Assembly: GCA_019925095.2 (NCBI GenBank)
Contig: CM034412.1
Span: forward strand, 15,786,001 to 15,850,000
DNA length: 64,000 nt
Source of the DNA: Dendrolimus kikuchii
Taxonomy: Eukaryota > Arthropoda > Insecta > Lepidoptera > Lasiocampidae
Direction of reading: 5' to 3'
The position numbers and the translations under genes were made by a program. Of the stretch, positions 49,101 through 61,100 are shown one piece after another (positions within the stretch are counted from its first letter, which is position 1; the number at the start of each line of letters is the position of its first letter). The notes beneath the pieces were generated by a model that was given only the letters and a program-made list of their open reading frames with translations, did not search any database and had not been told where the DNA came from.

Positions 49101-52100
49101 CAAGCTCAATTCGCTGCACGACGAAGCCAATACTCGAATAGAGAAAAATATGGTGAGGATATTTACATTGTAATAATTGACTTTTAACGATTAAAACATT
49201 CTAGATCGAAATTTATTCAAGCTGTCTATCTCACCTTTAAATATAAACCCTTACTCAACCAAAATATCAAATTTACGAGAAAGTAAATTAAAATCATAAC
49301 ATTTTTTAGAAATACTGTTTCGAGTGCGAGACTCGAATTAAAATGCCGTTAGAATTACTATAGAGTTTATTAGAACTATACAAACACGTATAACACAGGT
49401 ACAAATATAACCGAACACAACAAGTCCAAACATCGTAAATGTCAAAATGTCGTAATTCAATAAAACGCGCAAAGTCCGTCACTATTAGATTCCCGATTGT
49501 AGTACACACGTCTCGCTTTGATCGTGGTTCTCGCCCCCCTTCAATCAGGCCATCGTTTTATACTACACAAATGTGTGTCCTCCCGGCAACGTGGACCAAA
49601 TTTCCTAGAATCAGCTTGTGCTTTAAAATCCGTAACACCTGGCTAATGATTACAATACAACAATAGACTATTCTCTAGAAACGTATGCCAATCAATAAGT
49701 AAACAAAAGAAGGCGATCATAAATAGTTTCAATGTTATTGGTTATTAGTTCAAATGCCGACGGGTAATAAATGTGCTTCTACAAATCTGTACGTGGAATT
49801 TGTCTTTGTTGGCGCCTAGGTTGTAACAATACTTTTCTCGTGTTCAACTATATTCATTGTTCGTTTTTTAACTACATTTATCGATATAAATATACTATCC
49901 TGCTCGTAAAAAATATCCTATATGTAGGTTCTATATTGAAACTAAATATACTGTACAAAATCTACGGCACACGCGTAGATTTTTTGAAAAGCGTAACAGA
50001 TAGACACAAAGTTATTTTCGCGTTTTTAATATTACGGGCGACACTGTCTTCCTTGATGAATAAGTCGTGATATTGAGTAATAGACTGTATTTGAAAGTAA
50101 TATAACTAATATAAGTGTGTAGTGAGAAAGAGAGAAAATTATCGACGAATCTTGAATAGCGATGTAAGTGGGTGAGTGTTCAGAGTATCAGTGCCTCCAA
50201 GGTCGCTTCATAAGTCCCACTATTCGTCTGACGATTAGCTGCTAACTGAGTGAGATATGGGCGTCGGCGGTGAGCAGAAAGTGTATTCCGTTAGGGTAGT
50301 CCCGACAGCACATCTCGTAACCAACTAAAATTCCAAAAACTTAAGTCATTCGGCTACCATTAGCCTATATATAGTTTATTCACCGACTAAAAAACCAGTC
50401 GATGGCTATGTGGCGAATAGGGCAAGCACTCGCTAGGAATCTACGATAAGTTATTATGAGAAATTATCATAGTGACGTCACGCGCGCGCTCGGGTCTGTT
50501 CGGAAATTCTAGGCGTGTTTTCGGTACTCTGATACTTTAGGTCCAAAAATTTCTTTTTGATTTGATGTAACTTTTTAATTATATCGAAAAAAATATTCAC
50601 CAACCCAATTAGTATGGAAGTATGCATGAGGCTTCGTACTCACAGGAGACGATCCCGGCGACGCCGCCCCCGGTGGTGGGTGGCGGGTGCGGGCGCACGT
50701 TCTGCGTGGAGACGCGCGTGCACAACTTCGTGTGCCGCGTGTCGGACGAGGCGGAGCTGTCGCTGGCGCTGCACGACGCGCACGGGAACAAGATGACCGA
50801 GCACCTGCTGCTCCGGTGGCACGCCTCCAACCTCACGCCCACCAGGGTCGTCTTCACGGTGAGGGCTCATTACCATTTAACATTTAGTAGCTAAATGCCT
50901 TTTTCTGTAATACAGGTATTTTTTCCTAGTTTTCAAGACGAAATTCCTTATCGCACGTTACTCAGACGCGCGGCGGATGAGGTCTCGCCGGATAAAAATT
51001 TTACCGCAATGAAAAATGCTGACCGCTGTTACTGTATGTCTTTACGCCATCTGTGGATTCATAGACGTGAATATTTACCATATTTTAATACAATTTGTTT
51101 GTTTATATAGAATGCCATTTTGTGCTATATTTTAATATTTATTTATAATAGCGAAAGAGCTTCGTTCCAACTAGGTGTCCCAAAAACACCTCATGGGTAT
51201 TTTAGTTTTGTATTCAAATGATATAAACTGGACATTCAACGCCTTTATGGAGCCCATCGCAGCACATAGACTTCTACCACTTTTTTTATTTTCTTTAAAG
51301 AATTTTAACGAAAGAAATATTGTTCTTTTTGTGATTTACTACTAGTCACAAAAAAGTAAAAAAAAAAAAATATATAACTTGTGCACTTGCAATTAGTTGA
51401 AATGGTTTATCTTGTTTACAAAAAAATATTATATTTCAGGATTTTGGCAGTGATCTACTGAAGTGCGAAAAAATCTACCTAGTGTGCAATATTGTTAGGA
51501 TAGGCTCAATGGACCCACAGAATGTTGACCACAGGCAAGTCAAATTTAATATTATAGGAGCAACATCCGGATCGAAGGACCAAAATGTACGGGCATTGAC
51601 TGCACATGATTTCACGATTAGTTGTTGCTCACAACCGGGCTGTGGATGATAGATAGGGATGTTTTGATAGTCTAATGATATTTATGTACATACCATATGA
51701 TATTGGGTGGACGTTTAATAGTTGCAGCCGGGACTACACTTTTGTCGGTTGATCAGTAAAATTTTTTTTAAATTAACGTATGTATATGGTCAAAGACTTA
51801 GAATATTGTACACAACTCGAATACCGCCTGTCCTCAAACATTTCTTCTACCCTCCATTTTATGTGTAAACTATTTTCAGCGCATTTTTTTTTATTTTGCC
51901 AGATAATTTTAATTTAGCTATAAGCGCACCTTATAAATTATATTTATAAATTTTTTGTTTTTTGAGTTTAAAACATTTTTCTCACTTCTGATTCTGACGA
52001 ATCTGGTTTGTAGCAAGTTTTAAGTCACCGACAAAATAACTCGTAAAACCATAGACAAATGTGAATGAATGTAATATCCAGGCATATTGAAATAAAGTTT

Positions 52101-55100
52101 TAAAAAACCTTGTTAAATCTTGTTGTATTACGATCGAAGTAGTCAGGAATATAACAAAATATTGAGTATGCATTAATTCTTCGAAAAGTAATAATATAAC
52201 ATACTTCTGTATTTATTTTAAAAAAAGAGCCTGAGATAGATAATTATAAAAAAACAAGTTTTAACTGGGGAGTTTCTTGTCGCTTTCTTTCCTTAAACAG
52301 CGATAGCATGTTACGAAACGGGGTAATAGAATAAGAAATTTTAACTTATATGTATGACGTTTTAAAAAGGTTTTTGAACTTATATTCTGAATAAAAATGT
52401 GAATTTCAATTTGAATCGATGTAGTATATATAGTAAGCAGGTGAGTATTGATTTTAGTTTAAAATATTAGAGAAACCCGAATCTACAATCCCCACCTAAA
52501 CCGTTTCAATGCTCACCAATTTTTTCTAGCGCCCACAGGAGGTGATTACGTCAACTTTGAGAAACACTGCTATAACTAATCTATATTCAATGTTATAAAG
52601 AGATAAAGTTTGTGAGTTTGGTGATTCGAGGTAATCTCCGGTACTACTGAACAGATTTTGAAAAAAAAAATACCAGTAGAAAGCTACATTATTCTCGAGT
52701 GATATAGGCTGATATAGGCCTATTCTTTTGTGATTGACAATACTTTTTCAAATTTTTAATGATCTTCGGTATAGTGGGCATAATAGGTTGGGGAAAAGTC
52801 TTTTCGCATATAGTATGTATGAACTTGTAATAAGATCTCTTTGGCTATACCATTTGTATCGGGCTGGTTTTGGTATCATTAAAAAATTAAATTTTAAAAA
52901 AGACAATTCCAAATTAAAATTAGAAAAATAGCTATTACCGCCAGGCAGGACCATCGATTCTGAACTGTAGTGCGAACAACTGATGAGATTAAAGCAAAAA
53001 GTTGAGAGAGAGCGGCTGGAATTAATCAACAGAATGGGTGTGGTTTTCTCACACATCTTTAGCCACTCAGCAAAAATTACGAGTTTGGCTGGGAGGTTGT
53101 AATGCATCCGCCGTATAGTCCTGACCTTGCACCTTCAGATTTTTACCTGTTTCGGTCTCTGCAGAATTCCTTAGGTAGTGTCAGGTTAACATCACGAGAG
53201 GACTGCCAAAACCACTTGTCGCAGTTTTTTGATCGGAAGCCCCAAAATGTTTACAGCAATGGGATCACGTCCCTAGCTACAAGATGGCAAAAAGTTATCC
53301 AACAAAATGGCACCTACATACTTTAGTCAAATGTAAATAAATTTTATAAAAAAACCTTTTGAATTTTTATATAAAATGCGAAGAATCTTTTTCCCCAACC
53401 TAATATGTAACAGCAATAACGTTCCACATAAGAATAGCGCACGTTGTGCGAGGCACTGCAAGTGCTTTCCGCGTTTATGGATTAACTAACTGCGCCCCGC
53501 GGTCTCGCCCGCGTGGTAAAATAAGATACTTTTCATCCAGGGAAATGGATATAAATAGTGAATTAACTGGGTCGAAATAAATAATACATACATACATACA
53601 TGCATAACTTCACGCCAGTTCCCTTGCGGGGTAGGCACGAGCAGCAGAGCGCCATTTAGGCTTATTCTTACACACCTCACTTGCTTCTTTGACATTTATA
53701 ACTCTTGTCATGCACACTCGTCTGTTCTTAAGGCTCCTGACGTCACTGTCTGCTAGTAGACGATCAATTTGATCATGAAAGGTGTGTCGTGGCCTTCTAC
53801 GACTTCTGCATCCATCCACTTTTGCATTGTATATCTGTTTAGTCATTCTTTCCACATGCCCGAACCACCGGAGCGTTCCTTTCCTTACCTTCACCCCGAC
53901 ACTCTCTTTCAGACCAACTCTCTTTCTTACTTCGGTATTACGAACGCGGTCCGCGAGCGTCACTCCGCAGATTTTGCGCAGTGCTCGCATCTCGACCGCG
54001 TTTACTTTACTTCCATACCCAACTCTCGCATCCATACGTGAGCGTAGGTACCAGCACCGCGTTGTGTACGGCGAGCTGGGCCTTCTGGCCGAGGTTCTTA
54101 GCGCCTAGAAGTTTACCTAAATAAATAATAAAATAGAAATTGTGGTTCAGACGGAGCCTGATGGCGCAGCCGGCGGCGGCGGGCGCGGGCGTGATGCGGC
54201 GCCCCTTCGGCGTGGCCGTGGCCGACGTCAAGCGCTACCTCACCACCGACAGCTCCGACAAGGACATCCAGGTGCCGTTCTACCCGTGAGTGCATCCAAT
54301 TCAAACAAACAAAGAAAGAAAATATTTTATTTAGGACAAAAACTAAGTTAATATAAACAGAAAAAGAAAAAACAAAATAAGTCCTAAATTGGACCTAGTC
54401 TCAGCATAATGCTAGCCAACAAGGAGTAGCGCTGTTCTTCCGTCTGGGACCAGAAAGTGAAGTCACGGTGGACAATACAACACATAACAACAATAAAATG
54501 TATAGTATAATGCAGTTTGTTAAAGTTCAATGAAATGTAGACTAAATAAATATAATTCGAGGCGGTTTCTCTTTAACCGACTTCAAAAATGTGGAGTTTC
54601 TCAATTCATCTATGTTTTTTTTTATTGTATGTTCGTTACTCGATTTCTCCGTCAATTGTAAACCGATTTTCAAAAAATTTCTTCCAATCGAAAAAGTATA
54701 CCCCCTGGTCCCATTGTCATCGAGTCAGGATCTGATGAGTGGATCCCAGGGACATCGAGAGTAATCCTTGTTGACGAGCGTCTACCAGCGAAGAGTGAGA
54801 TAGCAACCTTGTATACGTCTGCCGGTACTATAATTTCTACAGGCGCTGTTTATCCGTGCAGGAACGGAGAAGGAATACAATTTCCTGCGTTGGGGCGGCC
54901 TGTCGTAAGAAGCGACAAAACAACCCACAGCCAGGTGGTAGGGCATTTGCCCGACTGGATGGCTACCACCCCTGGTCTAAAGTATGTCGCCATAACAACC
55001 TTGAGTTGTGTTCCGGCATTAGTGAGCAGGTTCCAGTCTCCCTTAAGAGAGTAGCAGCGCATTTGTAGCACCTTTGGTGTTGCAAATGTCCATAGGCGAT

Positions 55101-58100
55101 GGTAACCGCTTTCCATCAAGTGGGCCGTCTGCCTGTCTACTGAACTCCTGTAATAAAAAAATATATAAAAAAGGCGCTTAACATATTATTTCTAAAGCTA
55201 TTCAAGTATTTGCGCAACTAAAAAGTAATAAATAAATTTTACAAAATTAGCAAAATATAGTAATTTTTATGTTTTACTTCGCATCGATTTCAAGATGTTG
55301 TAGAAAGAAGTCGGTTAAATATTCAGTTTTGAGTCGGTTTTGTTTACTTATTGAATCTGCCGAACAGACAGACGGGGTCCACCTTGTCTTGGAACCGTGG
55401 TACCCGTAGCCTATGGAAACTAAGAATATCAGGGGCGACGCCAACGCGTTGCCAGCCTTATTCGTACGAAACGGGGTTAGTTCGAGGCTAATCGTTTCAC
55501 GCCGATATTCTGTGAAAGCGTGATATCACACCGGTGCCAAGAGCTGCATAGTATATAGTAATAATAACGCAAGTGCATTTAACTTTTGCGCGTGTTGTAA
55601 ATGCAACGGTGATTGGATGCTTTTATTTAAATGTGATTATACCAGCGTTCACCGGCGAATACGTCTGCCCTCACGCCTTCGTGTCGTGCACCCGGCGATT
55701 ACGCGTGTTATTTTATTTTACAGATATGATAAAGAAAATCTAGACGCTCTATTAAAAAAAGTGATAGCCAACCGCGACTTTAAAGACGCGAAGCATTCCC
55801 AAGGACTGTGGGTGTCTCTACAATTGGTGGAAGGTGATTTGAAACAGGTAATTTTTACTCTTTCTATTCCTAGAAAACAGCAAAGAGCCTTGACGGTCGG
55901 TCTGATGGAAAGTGGTTACCGTCGCCTATAGATATTTGCAACACCAAAGGTGCTATCACTGTGGTGCCGGAACACAAACAACTCAAGATTGTTATGGCGG
56001 CATACTCTAGACCAGGGATATTAGCCATTCATATTTGCAAATTAACCACATGCTCACACAAATTATAAATAAGGCATGAATAGTCTTGTGCTCACATGAA
56101 TTACGAATAACGTCATGCACACGTAAAGTATGAATAATTCGTGCTCATATGAATTATGAATTACCTCGTGCACATACAAAGTATGAATAATCTCATACCC
56201 ACATGAATTATAAACAACCTCATGCACACGTAAAGTATGAATAATTCGTGCTCATATGAATTATGAATTACCTCGTGCACATACAAAGTATGAATAATCT
56301 TATACCCACATGAATTATAAACAACCTCATGCACACGTAAAGTATGAATAATTCGTGCTCATATGAATTATGAATTACCTCGCGCACATACAAAGTATGA
56401 AGAATCTCATACCCACATGAATTATAAACAACCTCATGCACACGTAAAGTATGAATAATTCGTGCTCATATGAAATATGAATTACCTCGTGCACATACAA
56501 AGTATGAATAATCTCATACCCACATGAATTATAAACAACCTCATGCACACGTAAAGTATGAATAATTCGTGCTCATATGAATTATGAATTACCTCGTGCA
56601 CATACAAAGTATGAATAATCTCATACCCACATGAATTATAAACAACCTCATGCACACGTGAAGTATGAATAATTCGTGCTCATATGAATTATGAATTACC
56701 TCGTGCACATACAAAGTATGAATAATCTCATACCCACATGAATTATAAACAACCTCATGCACACGTAAAGTATGAATAATTCGTGCTCATATGAATTATG
56801 AATTACCTCGTGCACATACAAAGTATGAATAATCTCATACCCACATGAATTATAAACAACGTCATGCACACGTAAAGTATGAATAATTCGTGCTCATATG
56901 AATTATGAATAACCTCATGCACACACAAGGTATGAATAATCTCATGCCCACATGAATTATAAACAACCTCATGCACACGTAAAGTATGAATAATTCGTGC
57001 TCATATGAATTATGAATAACCTCATGCACACACAAGGTATGAATAATCTCATGCCCACATGAATTATAAACAACCTCATGCACACGTAAAGTATGTATAA
57101 TTCGTCCTCATATGAATTACGAATAACGTCATGCACACACAAGGTATGAATAATCTCATGCCCACATGAATTATAAACAACCTCATGCACACGTAAAGTA
57201 TGAATAATTCGTGCTCATATGAATTATGAATTACCTCGCGCACATACAAAGTATGAATAATCTCATACCCACATGAATTATAAACAACCTCATGCACACG
57301 TAAAGTATGAATAATTCGTGCTCATATGAATTATGAATTACCTCGTGCACATACAAAGTATGAATAATCTCATACCCACATGAATTATAAACAACGTCAT
57401 GCACACGTAAAGTATGAATAATTCGTGCTCATATGAATTATGAATAACCTCATGCACATACAAAGTATGAATAATCTCATGCCCACATGAATTATAAACA
57501 ACCTCATGCACACGTAAAGTATGAATAATTCGTGCTCATATGAATTATGAATAACCTCATGCACACACAAGGTATGAATAATCTCATGCCCACATGAATT
57601 ATAAACAACCTCATGCACACGTAAAGTATGTATAATTCGTCCTCATATGAATTACGAATAACGTCATGCACACACAAGGTATGAATAATCTCATGCCCAC
57701 ATGAATTATAAACAACCTCATGCACACGTAAAGTATGAATAATTCGTGCTCATATGAATTATGAATTACCTCGCGCACATACAAAGTATGAATAATCTCA
57801 TACCCACATGAATTATAAACAACCTCATGCACACGTAAAGTATGAATAATTCGTGCTCATATGAAATATGAATTACCTCGTGCACATACAAAGTATGAAT
57901 AATCTCATACCCACATGAATTATAAACAACCTCATGCACACGTAAAGTATGAATAATTCGTGCTCATATGAATTATGAATTACCTCGTGCACATACAAAG
58001 TATGAATAATCTCATACCCACATGAATTATAAACAACCTCATGCACACGTAAAGTATGAATAATTCGTGCTCATATGAATTATGAATTACCTCGTGCACA

Positions 58101-61100
58101 TACAAAGTATAAATAATCTCATACCCACATGAATTATAAACAACCTCATGCACACGTAAAGTATGAATAATTCGTGCTCATATGAATTATGAATTACCTC
58201 GTGCACATACAAAGTATGAATAATCTCATACCCACATGAATTATAAACAACGTCATGCACACGTAAAGTATGAATAATTCGTGCTCATATGAATTATGAA
58301 TAACCTCATGCACACACAAGGTATGAATAATCTCATGCCCACATGAATTATAAACAACCTCATGCACACGTAAAGTATGTATAATTCGTGCTCATATGAA
58401 TTACGAATAACGTCATGCACACACAAGGTATGAATAATCTCATGCCCACATGAATTATAAACAACCTCATGCACACGTAAAGTATGAATAATTCGTGCTC
58501 ATATGAATTATGAATAACCTCATGCACACACAAGGTATGAATAATCTCATGCCCACATGAATTATAAACAACCTCATGCACACGTAAAGTATGTATAATT
58601 CGTCCTCATATGAATTACGAATAACGTCATGCACACACAAGGTATGAATAATCTCATGCCCACATGAATTATAAACAACCTCATGCACACGTAAAGTATG
58701 AATAATTCGTGCTCATATGAATTATGAATTACCTCGTGCACATACAAAGTATGAATAATCTCATACCCACATGAATTATAAACAACCTCATGCACACGTA
58801 AAGTATGAATAATTCGTGCTCATATGAATTATGAATTACCTCGTGCACATACAAAGTATGAACAATCTTATACCCACATGAATTATAAACAACCTCATGC
58901 ACACGTAAAGTATGAATAATTCGTGCTCATATGAATTATGAATTACCTCGTGCACATACAAAGTATGAATAATCTCATACCCACATGAATTATAAACAAC
59001 CTCATGCACACGTAAAGTATGAATAATTCGTGCTCATATGAATTATGAATTACCTCGTGCACATACAAAGTATGAATAATCTCATACCCACATGAATTAT
59101 AAACAACGTCATGCACACGTAAAGTATGAATAATTCGTGCTCATATGAATTATGAATAACCTCATGCACACACAAGGTATGAATAATCTCATGCCCACAT
59201 GAATTATAAACAACGTCATGCACACACACAAAGTATGAATAATTTCGTGCTCACATGAATTATGAATAACCGCATACCAACATGAATTATTGAATTTATT
59301 GGTTTCTTTTATAATAGATCCGAGAAGAGACGCCCCATATAGTGTCCGGCAACACGGCTGTGGCCCGCAAGATGGGGTTTCCGGAGGTTATTCTGCCCGG
59401 AGATGCTCGCAACGACCTCTACGTGACGGTGGTCTCGGGTTCATTCTCTAAGGGAGGAGGGAAGTCTTCAGAGAGAAACATTGAATTGGTCGCCAGGGTC
59501 GTGGACCAAAATGGCAGAGTGCTACCACTCGATGACAGTACGAAGGTAACAAACCTACCATTTGTGTTTATATGGATTGTATGAATTTGGGTCGAATTTC
59601 AGGTTGTACAGGAATCCTGACTGAAATATAGGGATAGAAAAAGGACTCGCCTAGTTTTTCCAACCAAGGGTACATTGCATTAAGTGCTCTATTCGGCACC
59701 AGAAATTTCTCAACTGTCTCACGAGAACTATCCCACTTTTTGGGATAAAAGGTATCCTTCTATTCCTGGTATTAAGAGTAAATATATACTAAGGTTACGT
59801 TCCATTAGGGACTCACAACGACCACGTTCACGACCGCGATTTATCCCGTTCCACTTGCTTGCCCGCGTTACAATCCTGAACCCAAGTGGAACGGCTATTC
59901 GACCCGCCTATTGACATGGGTCATTGTGAGCGTTGTGTGATCGAAAATGATGACGTCATTAGTGCCGTTTTCGCCACGACCACAACGGCCGCGGTCGCCT
60001 TGTGGAACGGCTAACTGAGCATTTTGGGCGTTGTGAGCTACAAATGGAACGCGCCCTGTAAATGTCAGCAAAATTGGTGCCATGGTTTTTCCGTGAGAGC
60101 GTAACAGAGTTGCTTTCTCTCTCTCTCTCTCTCTTTTCTTTCACCATATCATAATTATTTGGGGTCGACATAATATGTCGTCCTTCCACACACCTCTACT
60201 CTGACATACATCTTCTGTCACACCACATATCATCCTTCACGCAATCCATCCATCTTTTTTTTTGGTCTACCTTTACATCTGTACCCATCCATCTTGTAGT
60301 TTAACATTCTTTTCGTCACGTGACTTTCATCCCTCCTCATCATATGCCCATACCAACCTAGTCTTTGTTGCTTTCTCATGTATAATGTTAAATATGGTTA
60401 ACTCGACACTGCAGTTCGTTTATATTGTTTTTAAATACAAATTAGATATATATTTCTCTGAACTTGAATCTAGATCTATTATTTTTGGATGAAATAAGTA
60501 ATCGATGTAATTTTGTACAGGGTGTAATATCCATAGGCGCAGGAGTGCCACTCGTCAAGGAGTACACGAGCATTGTTTATTACCATGACGACCGGCCCAG
60601 GTGGCAGGAGGTGTTTAAAGTAAGTTAATGTCTATTTAAATTGTAATTTTGATTAGTTTACGAATTTAAGAACACTTTTTGTGAAGTTTGTCAATGTCAA
60701 TATGACATTGACATTATGACATGTACAACATGTCAGTAGAAAGTCACTTACGGTTTTCAAGTGCTATTGGCACACTATCTTGTACGCACAAAGACAAAAA
60801 TATAGCAACAGTATTAGATCACGCGAGCATTATATACTAACTTAATGGCGATGGGGGTATTGTAAGCCATATAAGTTCACGTCGATACACCCTCAAAAAA
60901 TTGTTTAAACTACATCATCTACAGTACAAGCAAAACTAAAATGCGTCTTGGAAGTTCGTCTGCACACAGATATAAGGTTCACAGACAGCCGAAAGGGGAA
61001 AGAGTTGCGCTCTTGCTCGGCTGCTATCCAAACTCTCATGCCATCTCCTTCGCACAACACAGTTTAAGGTGTATTAAACGTTATTATTTGATGGGAACTA

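Noticed and set aside
50609..50876. Minus-strand and alternative plus-strand ORFs at exon 6
   Set aside because: GC-rich coding DNA leaves all frames open; only the 50646-50858 frame agrees with DOCK and with splice phases.
56862..58795. Ten 73-codon minus-strand ORFs with almost the same protein (MHEVVYNSCG...), resembling a repeat-protein gene family
   Set aside because: They overlap each other every 107 bp in shifting frames, because 107 is not divisible by 3. They are periodic by-products of the minisatellite, lie in an intron of mbc on the opposite strand, and have no start or splice context.
59342..59584. Short independent gene starting at ATG 59342
   Set aside because: It is exon 10 of mbc read on into the intron; the real exon starts at 59318 and ends at 59545.
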